Assembly: GCF_018636735.1 (NCBI RefSeq)
Contig: NZ_CP045200.1
Coordinates: 2,108,001 to 2,172,000 of the forward strand
Direction: 5' to 3'
From: Erythrobacter sp. 3-20A1M
Lineage (GTDB): Bacteria > Pseudomonadota > Alphaproteobacteria > Sphingomonadales > Sphingomonadaceae
DNA: 64,000 nucleotides
Shown piece after piece: positions 34,403-43,672 of this stretch. Both the position numbers and the translations under genes were made by a program. Within the stretch, counting starts at the first letter, position 1. Every line of letters begins with the position of its first letter. Under the pieces are notes generated by a model. That model did no database searches. It saw nothing but the letters and a program-made list of their open reading frames with translations, and was not told the origin of the DNA.

Positions 34403-36162
34403 TCGCGATCCCGGCCTTTCGCCTTTCCTCGAAAGTGAGCATCGACAAGGGCCGTGCCTGGAGCGTCATCGACGAGATGATCTTCCTGGCCTTGAACCGC
34501 CAGCCCCTCTCGATCGCGCATCTCGCGCGCGACGCGAACCTGCCTCGTCAGCTTATCGTCGCCTCAATCGCGCGGCTGATGCGCTTTCGCCTGATCGAAC
34601 TCAGCGTGCGCAGCGACGGGGCCTTGTTCCGCGCCAGCGCCTACGGCCAGGAGATCGTCACGGCGGGGCGACCGCTGCCCTTCTTCCCAACCCGGGAGAC
34701 CCGACGGGTCAGCTGTGTCATCGAGCGCGCCACTGGCGGCTTCTTTCCGACAGCTCAGGTCCGCATCGGCTCAGAGCATGCGCTACGTAGCGATCCCGAT
34801 CCCGACATCCGCCTGATCATGGTTGAAGGCGGCGGCCCCTCGATGTCGCACGAGGCCAACCTCGCGCGCCTCTCCCAGGTCGCGGCGCGCGGCTGGGAAG
34901 AGCAGCTAGCCTATATCGACGGACGCACCGCCTCTCTCCACAGTGAGTTCATGCTCGTCCGCGTCGTCGACGGCGTGCCGCGCAACCTCCCCGACAATGC
35001 CTCCGCCACCTTGCGCGACATCGTCGACGAGGCGATCGCACGCCCGCTTGGCACGACCCAGGTCCAGATCGGCTATGGCGGTCCTTCCGCCGAGCCCGAT
35101 CCAACGCCCGTCACCCATGTTTGCGAGTTCGACCCGGCCGATCTCGTCATTGGCGGGTCCGCCCAGCTCGAATGCTTCAAGACCCTGCTCGAGACGGCCT
35201 GCAGCCGCGTCATCATCCACTCGACCTTTCTCGACCATAACCGCTTCCGGGCGCTGTTCACCGAGATCCGCGCGGCCTGCCTGCGCGGTGTCAGCTTCGA
35301 CCTGCTTTGGGGCGCCGACAATCTCGATGAGGAAGAAACCCACAACACCGCCGAGGCCGTCGAGATCGCCAAGATCGTGCGGGAGGACCGCGACCTCGCC
35401 CGACGCTTCCGCGTCCATATGCGCAGTACCCGCTCGCACGCCAAGCTGTTGCTCGCCGATACCCAGGACGGTGGCTGGATCGCCGCGGTCGGATCATGCA
35501 ACTGGCTCTCGAGCCCGTTCCGCGCGGTCGAACTGACTGCGGTCCTGCGCGACTCGCGCGTCGTCGCTGACGTCACCACCGCCCTCCAGCGGCTGGTCGG
35601 CCGCCGAGGCCTCTCCGACGATATCGCGACCGAGATGGCGATCGTCACCCGCGAGCTGCGCCGGCACGAGCCGCGCGAAGGTAATGCGCAGATCACCCTG
35701 CTACTCGGCGAGAGCCATGATGAAATGATGCGATTAGCGACCGGCGACGCGGAAGCCCGGGTCTTGGTCGGCTGCCATCGCCTTGGGTCTACGGCCCGGC
35801 CCGGCGTCGTCCTCCAGGCAGAGGCCGCGGTCGAGCGCGCGAATATCGATGTGACGCTGCTCTACACCCGCTCATCGGGGCCGCTTAAGAATCGCCACGC
35901 GCGTAAGCTCGCCGAAGAGGCGGCGGACAATGGCGTGCGCTTGATCAAGGCAGGCGAAATCCCGCTCCACGGCAAGTTCGTCGCTTGGGACGACGACGAC
36001 CTGATCGTCACAAGCCTAAACTGGGCGTCCGCGGCCAGCGATGTCGATTTTCCGCAGGGCGATATCGGCGTCCATCTCCACTCTCCGGGCATTGCCGCCA
36101 CCGCGACCCACGCGCTCGAGACGATCTTTCCGGAGATCGCCGTGTCAGCCGAGGCGGTCTGA
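34396..36162 (+). CDS. mkoB: Mokosh type I phospholipase D-family nuclease (MkoB)
   Basis: A 588-residue protein overlapping mkoA by 7 bases (ATGCTGA). The N-terminus (about 20-75) looks like a winged helix. Two PLD active-site motifs are complete: HAKLLLAD with GSCNW downstream (from His348) and HGKFVAWDDD with TSLNW (from His525), so a full two-HKD catalytic centre can form. In Mokosh, the PLD protein is thought to be the effector nuclease acting with the helicase. The gap after it (36163-36354) holds nothing I can identify. Confidence 0.83.
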   Translation: MLIAIPAFRLSSKVSIDKGRAWSVIDEMIFLALNRQPLSIAHLARDANLPRQLIVASIARLMRFRLIELSVRSDGALFRASAYGQEIVTAGRPLPFFPTRETRRVSCVIERATGGFFPTAQVRIGSEHALRSDPDPDIRLIMVEGGGPSMSHEANLARLSQVAARGWEEQLAYIDGRTASLHSEFMLVRVVDGVPRNLPDNASATLRDIVDEAIARPLGTTQVQIGYGGPSAEPDPTPVTHVCEFDPADLVIGGSAQLECFKTLLETACSRVIIHSTFLDHNRFRALFTEIRAACLRGVSFDLLWGADNLDEEETHNTAEAVEIAKIVREDRDLARRFRVHMRSTRSHAKLLLADTQDGGWIAAVGSCNWLSSPFRAVELTAVLRDSRVVADVTTALQRLVGRRGLSDDIATEMAIVTRELRRHEPREGNAQITLLLGESHDEMMRLATGDAEARVLVGCHRLGSTARPGVVLQAEAAVERANIDVTLLYTRSSGPLKNRHARKLAEEAADNGVRLIKAGEIPLHGKFVAWDDDDLIVTSLNWASAASDVDFPQGDIGVHLHSPGIAATATHALETIFPEIAVSAEAV

Positions 36163-36354
36163 CCCAAAAGGTCGCGGCTCGAGCCAACGTCCGGTTTCTC
36201 GGGGCGCCCGCCTGAAAGCGGTCGGTCCGTAACCGGCCCAATGTCAGTCGTTCGTCAGACGGCGCATTAGGCAGCTTCTGGGCCGTTTGCGGTCAGTCCG
36301 CTTTCGGTCATCCCGAGCTTAAACGCGGACCTTCAGTCAGGCGTTTCTATCCGA

Positions 36355-37746
36355 TCATCGTGCACATGCGACCGCGCCCGCACCTAATAGCGAAAATAAG
36401 ACGGTGGCGATCACCGCCTCGTTCCAACCTGCGATCAACCCGTCTATGCCGCCGACTTCGCCGCCGTGCGCGATCAGGATCGCGCTCACGGTGATCCCGA
36501 TCGCCGAACCGAGATAGCGCGCGGTGTTGTTGGCACCGCTTCCGGCGCCGCTCTTGCCGTCGGGCACGGTTGCGACTGCCTGCTGGCCGAGCGCGCTATT
36601 GAGCAGGCCATTGGCCGCGCCCGCGAGGAACAGCGCGGGCAGGAAGCGCAGCAGCATCGGACCCTGCGCCGGGGCATAGAGCAGCGCCTGCGCCAGCGCG
36701 CAGGCGAGGATCGCCGCGACGATGATCCAGCGTGGCTCCCAATGCTCTGGCAACGCGCGGGCGGCCAGGGCGGCGATGACGCTGGTGGCGGACCACGCGG
36801 TCAGGATGAAGGCGCTCGCTATGATCCCGACACCGAGCCCGCGCGCGAGGATGACGGGCACCAGGCTCATCAGCGCGAGGATGCCTGCGCCCGAAGCGAA
36901 GGCGGCGACGGTCGCTCCAACGAAGGAAGCTTCGCGGAACAGCGCGAAATCGATTAGCGGATCGGCACGCGACCGTTCGACGCGCACCAAGAGTGCGAGC
37001 GCGACCGCGCCGCCAACCAGCAGCACCCAGACGAGCGGCTGGCCGAGGCCTTGCCGCATATCGGTCAGCCCCGCCATCACCAGCGCCAGACCCGCCATCA
37101 GCAGCGCGGTGCCGAGCCAGTCGGTGCGCTGTCCAGTTTGCGGCGTGTCACGTGGCAAGAGGAATAGCGAGGGGAGCAAAAGCGCTGTGGAAAGTAGCGT
37201 GGTCGCCCAATAGGCGGCGCTCCAGTCGAAGCCGCGCGTGCCGTAGGCGGCCATGATCGGGCCGATCGCGACGCCCGCGCCCAGGCAGGCCGCCCAGATT
37301 GAGGTGGCGTGGGTCTGCTCACGCCCGCGGGCGAAGTGATGGCCGAGAAGGCCGAGCCCGCAGCTCATCAGGGCCGCCGCGCCCAAGCCCTGAACTACGC
37401 GCATCGCGATCAGCAGCAGCGGCTCGACCGATAGCGCGGCCACGGCAGATGATAGCGCGCAGACGACGAGGCCGATCAGGAACACCAGCCGCCGCCCGTG
37501 TTGATCGCCCAGCGTGCCGGTGGCGAGCAAGCCGGTCGCGGCACCCAGCGGCATGGCGCTGAGGATCCACGCCTGCGCGCCCGGTCCGGCGCCCAGCGCA
37601 TCGGCGGTCGCGGTCACCGTGGTCAGCGGCACGGTGAAGATCACCAGCGACAGCAGCGTCGCGGCGGAGGTCAGCGCAAGCAGCCAACCGCGCGAGGTGG
37701 GGGCGGCGTTGTTTGCGGCGTCCAGGGGGGCGAGTCTAGCCGCCAC
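36355..37746 (-). CDS. MFS transporter (DHA2-like, about 14 helices)
   Basis: A 463-residue polytopic permease. The MFS A-motif appears as GTLGDQHGRRLVF, and further helices fit the 14-helix drug:H+ antiporter class (QacA/LmrB type). Start is GTG 37746, overlapping the end of the cupin gene by 11 bases; no better start is seen. It is the last gene of a five-gene operon of small cytoplasmic and exported enzymes and may export a toxic substrate or product of them. Substrate unknown. Confidence 0.87.
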   Translation of the reverse strand: MAARLAPLDAANNAAPTSRGWLLALTSAATLLSLVIFTVPLTTVTATADALGAGPGAQAWILSAMPLGAATGLLATGTLGDQHGRRLVFLIGLVVCALSSAVAALSVEPLLLIAMRVVQGLGAAALMSCGLGLLGHHFARGREQTHATSIWAACLGAGVAIGPIMAAYGTRGFDWSAAYWATTLLSTALLLPSLFLLPRDTPQTGQRTDWLGTALLMAGLALVMAGLTDMRQGLGQPLVWVLLVGGAVALALLVRVERSRADPLIDFALFREASFVGATVAAFASGAGILALMSLVPVILARGLGVGIIASAFILTAWSATSVIAALAARALPEHWEPRWIIVAAILACALAQALLYAPAQGPMLLRFLPALFLAGAANGLLNSALGQQAVATVPDGKSGAGSGANNTARYLGSAIGITVSAILIAHGGEVGGIDGLIAGWNEAVIATVLFSLLGAGAVACAR

Positions 37747-38221
37747 GATACGCCGCGTCGGTTACCGGCTCCAGCCAGACGACATTCTCGCCGTTCTCGT
37801 ATTGCTGGACCGCATAGTGGCTGACCGCGGACCCATCTGTCGCGCCGTGCCAGTGCTCGACGACCGGCGGGGTCCAGATCACGTCGCCCACGTTCATCAC
37901 GATCCGCTGGCCGTCGCGCGTGGCGACCCAGCCAGTGCCATCGGTAACGATCAGCATCTGGCCTGCCGGGTGGCTGTGCCAGTTGGACCGTGCACCGGGC
38001 AGGAAAGTGACCTTGCCCGCGTTGACGATGAATGGATCGCGAGCGTCGAACACCGGCTCGACATAGACGGTGCCGGTGAAGTTCTCGTCGCTCGCGATCT
38101 GTCCGCCGCGTTCCTGCGCAGTGGTCCCGACCATCGGACCTTCCGTAGCTGGCGCGTCCTGCGCGGCTGCGGCAGCTGGCAATGCCAAAGCGATGGCTGC
38201 AAGCATCGATTGGATACGCAT
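37736..38221 (-). CDS. Exported cupin-domain protein
   Basis: A 161-residue single-domain cupin with a signal peptide ending AAAAQ. The metal-binding motifs are present: NWHSHPAGQMLIVTDG (two His of motif 1) and the later VEHWHGA (motif 2). It starts one base after the carboxymuconolactone decarboxylase-like gene. It resembles, in the cupin core, the non-exported cupin two genes upstream (both share GARSNWH-HP and the VTDG/VIDG turn), so the pair are paralogues in different compartments. Function unknown. Confidence 0.87.
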   Translation of the reverse strand: MRIQSMLAAIALALPAAAAAQDAPATEGPMVGTTAQERGGQIASDENFTGTVYVEPVFDARDPFIVNAGKVTFLPGARSNWHSHPAGQMLIVTDGTGWVATRDGQRIVMNVGDVIWTPPVVEHWHGATDGSAVSHYAVQQYENGENVVWLEPVTDAAYRGG

Positions 38222-38222
38222 C

Positions 38223-38984
38223 TCAGTTCTCCCGGCTCTGGAACACTTTCTTCGCGACCGGCATGGCCGAGAACACTTTCGGCCAGCCTGCGTAGAAGGC
38301 GAGATGGTGCAGCATCCCGGAGGCTTCCGGCTTGGTCAGGCCGTTGTCCATCGCGCGGTTTAGGTGGAAGGTGATCTGGTCGTAGTGGCCCGCCCCGATC
38401 AGCGCGGCGACGGTCACCAGGCTGCGGTCGCGCGGAGCGAGAGCGGGACGCAGCCATAGGTCCTGGAACAGCAGATCGGTGGTGTCAGTCACCACACCTT
38501 GCGACACGTTGCCGAAATTGCTGGAGACGGTTTCCTGCCGCTGCGCCTCGGCCTCCTTGTCGAGCGGCAGCATGTCGGCGGAATCGACCGGCGGCATCGC
38601 GCTTTGCTCGATTCCGCGTTCCTCGAACACCTTGGCGACCGCGGGCACCGCCTCCATCGCATTCTGCCATCCGGCATAGAACGCGAGGTGGTAGAGCGTT
38701 TCGGATATCTCGGCGGGCTTCACCCCGGCATCCAGCGCGATCGCGGCATATTGGTCGATGCTCGCGGTCTGGTTGCGGGCGATCAGCGCGGCGAGCGTGA
38801 CGAGACCGCGGTCACGCCGCGAGAGCTGGTCGTTCTGCCACACGCGACCAAACAATTCGGCCTCGGTGGTCTGCTGGAGGGCGGGCGATACGGTCATTTT
38901 GGTCTCCGAAGTGGGGGCGTGATCCTGCGCAGCGGCGGGGACGGCGGCGGCGAGCGCGATGGCGGGGATGGTTGCCAGCTTCAT
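38223..38984 (-). CDS. Exported protein with two carboxymuconolactone decarboxylase-like domains
   Basis: A 253-residue protein with a signal peptide (VPAAAQD) and two tandem CMD/AhpD-like repeats, each with the repeat pattern RDRGLVTLAALIA/RDRSLVTVAALIG and LYHLAFYAGWQNA/LHHLAFYAGWPKV. The CxxC pair of AhpD peroxidases is absent, so it is of the gamma-CMD type. Start ATG 38984 overlaps the upstream cupin stop (ATGA). Two-repeat CMD proteins beside cupins are common in Proteobacteria, but their reaction is not established. Confidence 0.87.
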   Translation of the reverse strand: MKLATIPAIALAAAVPAAAQDHAPTSETKMTVSPALQQTTEAELFGRVWQNDQLSRRDRGLVTLAALIARNQTASIDQYAAIALDAGVKPAEISETLYHLAFYAGWQNAMEAVPAVAKVFEERGIEQSAMPPVDSADMLPLDKEAEAQRQETVSSNFGNVSQGVVTDTTDLLFQDLWLRPALAPRDRSLVTVAALIGAGHYDQITFHLNRAMDNGLTKPEASGMLHHLAFYAGWPKVFSAMPVAKKVFQSREN

Positions 38985-39391
38985 GATGGCGGCCCTTTCT
39001 CGTAATCCTCGTCGCTGACCGGCTCGAGCCAGTTCACCGCGACGCCGTCCTTGGCTTCCTGGATCGCGATATGCGTCATCGCCTGGCCCTTGCTCGCGCC
39101 GTGCCAATGCTTGTGGCCGGGCGGGCACCAGATGATGTCGCCCGCGCGGATCTCGACGATGTCCTCGCCCTCGCACTGCGTCCAGCCGACGCCGTCTATG
39201 ACGAGCAAGGTCTGGCCGAGCGGGTGGGTATGCCAGTTCGAACGCGCGCCGAGCGTGAAGGTCACGGTCGCGCCGGTCACGCGCGCATCCCCCTCACCGG
39301 CGAAGCTGCCGGAGAGGTAGACGTCGCCGCCCGCAAAATTCTCCGCTGGGGCTTTCTGGGTTTCCTGCTGGTTGAGACGGGTAAGTTTCAT
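38981..39391 (-). CDS. Cupin-domain protein, cytoplasmic
   Basis: A 136-residue single cupin without signal peptide. Motif 1 is GARSNWHTHPLGQTLLVIDG and motif 2 GHKHWHGA, giving a likely three-His metal site. Linked by ATGA overlaps to the tautomerase before it and the CMD protein after it. Together the operon looks like a small detoxification or aromatic-ring pathway under the nearby LysR regulator; this is inference. Confidence 0.87.
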   Translation of the reverse strand: MKLTRLNQQETQKAPAENFAGGDVYLSGSFAGEGDARVTGATVTFTLGARSNWHTHPLGQTLLVIDGVGWTQCEGEDIVEIRAGDIIWCPPGHKHWHGASKGQAMTHIAIQEAKDGVAVNWLEPVSDEDYEKGPPS

Positions 39392-39639
39392 GTGTTCTCT
39401 CCTTGCTGGGTTAGCGGTCCGTAGCCCGGTCGCTTGAACAGCCGCTCTTCGTTTGAAGCAATTTCGGGGTGGTAGACCGTGCCCATCCAGTCGGATGGCG
39501 CGACATCCTCGATCGCGACCGAGACCGCGTCCGGACCGTAGCCGAGCGTGTCGATGACCGCGCTGGTCAGCGCTTCGGCGAGCGCGCGCTTCTCGGCGTC
39601 GGATCGACCAGCGTGCATTTTAGCGGCGATATGGGGCAT
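39388..39639 (-). CDS. 4-oxalocrotonate tautomerase-family enzyme
   Basis: An 83-residue tautomerase. ATG 39639 gives Met-Pro-His, and after Met removal the catalytic Pro1 required by the family; the upstream start at 39660 would bury it, so it is rejected. AAGGA lies about ten bases upstream. It is the first gene of the operon tautomerase, cupin, CMD protein, cupin, MFS, and its stop overlaps the cupin start as ATGA. It is longer than the classic 62-residue 4-OT and resembles the monomer-fused or YrdN-like group. Confidence 0.83.
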   Translation of the reverse strand: MPHIAAKMHAGRSDAEKRALAEALTSAVIDTLGYGPDAVSVAIEDVAPSDWMGTVYHPEIASNEERLFKRPGYGPLTQQGENT

Positions 39640-39737
39640 GGGTGCCTGTCCTTTCGCCACTTCAACGAGCGGAACGGCAGCGCGCTCCGATCATTCGGCT
39701 CCATGCCGTGATGAGCGGCATTCAACACCGCGGCAGG

Positions 39738-40649
39738 TCACAGGCCGAGCGGTTGCAGCTCCCTTATGCAATCGACCAGAAGGCGGAGGCCGGTGGGCAC
39801 CTGCCGGCGGCCCGGCCAGTATATCTGGAAGCCGTCGCCGGTCAGCCAGTGCTGCTTCAACACCGGCACCAGCGTTCCGGCATCAAGATGTGGGCGCACA
39901 AGTGCCTCGATCCCATACATCAGCCCCACGCCATCCAGCGCCATGGTCAACATCGAGCGCGACTCGTTGAGCGTGATCTGTCCGGGCGTCGCGACCTCCA
40001 CCACGCCGCGATCCTCGCCCGCGAGCTCCCAGTCGAACACGGTATGGTCGCCGCTGCGGATGCGCAGACAGCGATGCTTTGCAATGTCCGTTAGGAACTC
40101 TGGCGTGCCGTGCGCTTCGAGGTAGGAGGGGGCCGCCACCACCACCCAACGCAATGGCGCGGAAAGATCGCGCGCGATCATGTCCTCGGGGATGGTGCCG
40201 CCGAAGCGGATGCCCGCATCGTATCCGTCCGCGACGATATCAACGAGCCGGTTGGACGAGAGGATCTCCAATTCCACGTCGGGATAGCGCCTTGTGAACT
40301 CGGCCATCACCGGCGCAACAAGCAGCTCGGCAGCGTCCTCGACGACATTGAGTCGAATGCGGCCGGACGGGCTTTCGCGGAACCGGTTGAGTCGCTCGAT
40401 CGCGCTATCAATCAGGTCGAAGGGCTGGCCGACGCTGTCGCGCAATTCCTCGCCCGCCGCGGTCAGCGTTACCGAACGGTTGGTGCGGTTGAGCAGACGC
40501 ACGCCAAGCCGCTCTTCCAATCCACGCATTGCGTGACTGAGCGCCGACGGGCTGACGCCAAGCTCGGTCGCGGCGCGCCGGAAGGTGCCCGCCCGAACGA
40601 TCGCGAGGAAGTAGGTGAGATCGGCGAGGTCGGAGCGACTGGTCGGCAT
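39738..40649 (-). CDS. LysR-family transcriptional regulator
   Basis: A 303-residue regulator: N-terminal winged helix (TFRRAATELGVSPSALSHAMRGLEERLGVRLLNRTNRSV) and a LysR substrate domain. It lies 98 bases upstream of the tautomerase operon, on the same strand, and is divergent from the aldo/keto reductase gene 147 bases away. It therefore most likely controls one or both. The inducer is unknown; the DGYDAGIRFGG phrase places it with the common AKR/CMD-associated LysR group. Confidence 0.92.
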   Translation of the reverse strand: MPTSRSDLADLTYFLAIVRAGTFRRAATELGVSPSALSHAMRGLEERLGVRLLNRTNRSVTLTAAGEELRDSVGQPFDLIDSAIERLNRFRESPSGRIRLNVVEDAAELLVAPVMAEFTRRYPDVELEILSSNRLVDIVADGYDAGIRFGGTIPEDMIARDLSAPLRWVVVAAPSYLEAHGTPEFLTDIAKHRCLRIRSGDHTVFDWELAGEDRGVVEVATPGQITLNESRSMLTMALDGVGLMYGIEALVRPHLDAGTLVPVLKQHWLTGDGFQIYWPGRRQVPTGLRLLVDCIRELQPLGL

Positions 40650-40796
40650 CGTCCCCAGCTAGCCGATCCGGTTCATGAGCGCCACTCACCATCGCGGTGA
40701 CGGATATTGCCATGGCGCTCGCGCATTACCTGCACATCTAATCAAACAAGAGCGCGGACGTGGAAGGTCCAGTCCGCGTGAGCGAAAGGCAAGAAC

Positions 40797-41666
40797 ATGA
40801 TCCTCGAAGAAACCTACACTCTCAACAATGGCGTCACGATTCCCAAGATCGGCTTCGGCACCTGGCTGATCGACGATGGCGAGGTGGAAGCGGCTGTCGG
40901 CCACGCGCTCGATGTAGGCTATCGACATATCGACACTGCGCAGGCGTATGAGAATGAACGCGGTGTGGGCGCGGCGATCCGCAGTAGCACGATAGCGCGC
41001 GACGACATCTTCGTCACCAGCAAGCTCGCCGCCGAGGTCAAGTCGCTGGAAGAGGCGCGCACCGCTATCGATGGCTCGCTGAAGGAGATGGGTCTCGACA
41101 CGATCGACCTGATGATCATCCACAGCCCGCAACCCTGGGCCAACTTCCGTGAGGGTGACCATTTCTTTGAAGGCAACCTTGAGGCGTGGCGCGCGCTCGA
41201 AGAGGCGCTGCAGGCGGGCAAGCTACGCGCGATTGGCGTCTCCAATTTCGAGCAGGTCGATCTAGACAACATCCTCGAGAACGGCAGCGTCAAGCCCGCG
41301 GTAAATCAGTTCCTCGCCCATATCGGCAACACACCGCATGAACTGATCAAATACACGCACGGTCGGGGCGTCCAGGTCGAAGCCTATTCGCCATTCGGCC
41401 ATGGCGAGATCCTTGGCAACGACACCGCAAAGCAGATCGCCGCGAATTACGATGCCAGTGTGTCGCAGCTCGCGATCCGCTATTGCCTCCAGCTCGGCTT
41501 GTTGCCGCTGCCCAAGTCCACGACGCCCGATCACATCCGCGCCAACACGCAGGTCGATTTCACAATCTCGGACACTGATATGGCGACGTTGAGGGCACTC
41601 GCATTCCATGACTACGGCGAGGCAAGCGACTTCCCAGTCTACGCCAAAAAGGCGCGCGCAAGCTGA
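40797..41666 (+). CDS. Aldo/keto reductase
   Basis: A 289-residue NADPH-dependent reductase of the 2,5-diketo-gluconate reductase type. Catalytic Asp and Tyr in HIDTAQAYENE, Lys in VTSKLA, His in MIIHSPQPW, and the C-terminal PLPKSTTPDHIRAN NADP-binding loop. Start ATG 40797 has AAAGG upstream. It faces the LysR gene and is probably induced through it. Not closely related to the aldo/keto reductase at 26929. Confidence 0.92.
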   Translation: MILEETYTLNNGVTIPKIGFGTWLIDDGEVEAAVGHALDVGYRHIDTAQAYENERGVGAAIRSSTIARDDIFVTSKLAAEVKSLEEARTAIDGSLKEMGLDTIDLMIIHSPQPWANFREGDHFFEGNLEAWRALEEALQAGKLRAIGVSNFEQVDLDNILENGSVKPAVNQFLAHIGNTPHELIKYTHGRGVQVEAYSPFGHGEILGNDTAKQIAANYDASVSQLAIRYCLQLGLLPLPKSTTPDHIRANTQVDFTISDTDMATLRALAFHDYGEASDFPVYAKKARAS

Positions 41667-41680
41667 ACAAGAGTCGGACG

Positions 41681-41794
41681 ATGACAGTCACCTGCCAGTT
41701 TACTAGCAAGGTCGCCTTCGTCATCGGGGCAGCGAAAGGCATGGCGGCACTCGCCGCCGCCGAAGACATCGAGACTGTAATCGTTCGCGCTTAG
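41681..41794 (+). pseudogene. Short-chain dehydrogenase remnant
   Basis: Starting 14 bases after the aldo/keto reductase, the frame reads FTSKVAFVIGAAKGMAAL, which is the cofactor-binding start of an SDR (normally KVAFVTGAASGMG), then stops after 37 residues. The rest of the gene is lost or scrambled. It suggests the operon once continued with an SDR. Confidence 0.6.
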
Positions 41795-42139
41795 AATCTC
41801 GTCCGCTTTGAGGTTCGTCCGGCAACTGCCGTGACGACCGATTATGGGCGCTTTGCGGACAGGCAGGAACTGGGCCGGTTCCTGAATGCTGTGTTTCACG
41901 CATGCGCGTCCAGCAAGCGATCATTTGGCTTCCTCCCCAATGGATTTTTCGCTCGCTGACAAAGTGATTGCGGAGGGACGCTCTTAGGTGTCTGTGGCCA
42001 TTGGCGCCGTACGGTATGAGCCAGGCATACCATTGTGACACGTGGGGGATCGCCCGACAACTTGACGTCGTGAGCGGCAATAATCTCGCCGTTTACAATA
42101 GTGTTACGGCTTTTGACCGTTCATACGTCGAACTCGGTT
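41795..42139. other. Gap before the ECF sigma gene, no gene seen
   Basis: The first part may hold further debris of the short-chain dehydrogenase. The last 60 bases are the natural place for the ECF sigma promoter but no box pair stands out. Confidence 0.45.
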
Positions 42140-42712
42140 ATGGTCGATGACAAAGCCCTGCGCGCTTGGTTCGCAACGGAAGTGCTCCCGTTTGAACGGG
42201 AGTTGATGCACTTCATCGCGCGCCATAGCCGCCAAAGCGAGGAAGTGATCGACGTCCGTCAGGAAAGCTATGAGCGTGCGCTGAAAGGCGCGCGCGGCGG
42301 GCTGCCGCGCTCGGCGCGCCGCTATGTCCTCACCATTGCGCGAAACGTGCTGATCGATCGCGCTAGGCGCGAGCGCGTCGTCTCCTTCGATCACATCGCG
42401 GATCTCGAGAACATCGTAGCAGAGGCAGACAGATTTTCGCCCGACCATCATCTCGAGGCCCGCGACGAGTTGCGTCGCGCAATGGCGGGACTGGAACAAC
42501 TGCCTCCGCGTTGCCGCGAAGTGGTGCGCCTTCGCCGGGTGGAAGGCCTGAGCATACGGGAGACTGCTGCTGGCCTGGGCGTGAGCGAGCATACCGTGGA
42601 GCGCCAGCTTACGCTGGGCCTGCGCGCGCTGGTAGACTATATGCATGGTGGAGAGGGCAGGATCGACCGAACCGGCCGAGGCCGTCCGAAGCATCGGAAG
42701 GTCGAGCGATGA
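42140..42712 (+). CDS. ECF RNA polymerase sigma factor (FecI-like)
   Basis: A 190-residue sigma-70 family protein with region 2 (about 20-85, VIDVRQESYERAL then RSARRYVLTIARNVLIDRARR) and region 4 (about 120-175, LPPRCREVVRLRRVEGLSIRETAAGLGVSEHTVERQL). The FecR gene overlaps its stop by ATGA and a TonB receptor with an STN domain follows, the classic three-part cell-surface signalling set. ATG 42140 is chosen; the open frame extends to 42101 without family similarity. It should switch on the downstream glycan operon when substrate engages the receptor. Confidence 0.9.
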   Translation: MVDDKALRAWFATEVLPFERELMHFIARHSRQSEEVIDVRQESYERALKGARGGLPRSARRYVLTIARNVLIDRARRERVVSFDHIADLENIVAEADRFSPDHHLEARDELRRAMAGLEQLPPRCREVVRLRRVEGLSIRETAAGLGVSEHTVERQLTLGLRALVDYMHGGEGRIDRTGRGRPKHRKVER

Positions 42713-43665
42713 GCCGCGCACGGGAAATCGAGCAGACCGCGGCTTCTTGGCTGGTCCGACGTGAACAGCCGGACTGGTCGGCCGAGCAGGATGCCGCGCT
42801 CCAACAATGGATTGCCGAAAGCATGGAACACCGAGCTGCGTTCTGGCGTCTCGAGATCGGCTGGGAGGCAACCGAGCGGCTTGCAGCGATGCGGAGCTCG
42901 GAACGCCCGGAACGGCGACATTTTCGCTGGCTGGCGCCTGCCGTCGCAATTGCGGCCTCTCTGCTCATTGTTTGTTCGGTCGCCATTCTGGCGCTAAGCA
43001 GCAATGGCACGAAGCCGCCTAAAATGGTTGAGGTCGCCACCGCCGTCGGCGCGCGCAAGCAAGTGGACTTGACCGACGGCAGCCAGATCACCCTCAACAC
43101 CGACAGTACGATGCGCACATCCTTGGCGGAGGGAGAACGGCGGGTCTGGCTCGATCGCGGCGAAGCATTCTTCGATGTAGCGCACGACGCAAATCGGCCG
43201 TTCACTGTCTTCGCTGGCCACAGCAAGGTGACGGTGCTCGGCACCAAATTCTCGATCCGCCGAGATGGCGACACTACGATTGTAACGGTGGCGCAGGGCC
43301 GCGTTCGCGTCCAGGATCTAAGCGCAAATGAAGATCAGCGCGCGACAGTTATCACTGCGGGCGACATGATCGCCGCGCGCGGCACCTCGATGTTGGTCGC
43401 CAAGCAATCGACCCAATGGGTGGAGGATTCCCTCAGCTGGCGGCAGGGCGTACTGACGTTCGACCAGGTGACGCTCGAAGACGCGGCTCGCGAGTTCAAT
43501 CGCTACAACAGACGTCAGATCCTCATCCGCGATCCGCAGGCTGCTGCGATCCGTATCGGAGGCTCGTTCGACGCGCACGACATCGACGCCTTCGCGCGCC
43601 TGCTTCGCACCGCTTTCGGCCTTCGCGTCGCCAGCGACGAGGACACGATCAAAATTATTTCGTGA
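42709..43665 (+). CDS. FecR-type anti-sigma/sigma-regulator membrane protein
   Basis: A 318-residue protein. The N-terminal domain (ASWLVRREQPDWSAEQDAALQQWI) is the cytoplasmic sigma-binding part, one membrane helix lies at about 75-98, and the periplasmic FecR domain follows (RKQVDLTDGSQITLNTDS, VWLDRGEAFFDVAHD, then a secretin-like STN-interacting tail). It passes the signal from the receptor's STN domain to the ECF sigma factor. Coupled to the sigma gene by ATGA; 80 bases separate it from the receptor. Confidence 0.92.
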   Translation: MSRAREIEQTAASWLVRREQPDWSAEQDAALQQWIAESMEHRAAFWRLEIGWEATERLAAMRSSERPERRHFRWLAPAVAIAASLLIVCSVAILALSSNGTKPPKMVEVATAVGARKQVDLTDGSQITLNTDSTMRTSLAEGERRVWLDRGEAFFDVAHDANRPFTVFAGHSKVTVLGTKFSIRRDGDTTIVTVAQGRVRVQDLSANEDQRATVITAGDMIAARGTSMLVAKQSTQWVEDSLSWRQGVLTFDQVTLEDAAREFNRYNRRQILIRDPQAAAIRIGGSFDAHDIDAFARLLRTAFGLRVASDEDTIKIIS

Positions 43666-43672
43666 CCTTGCG

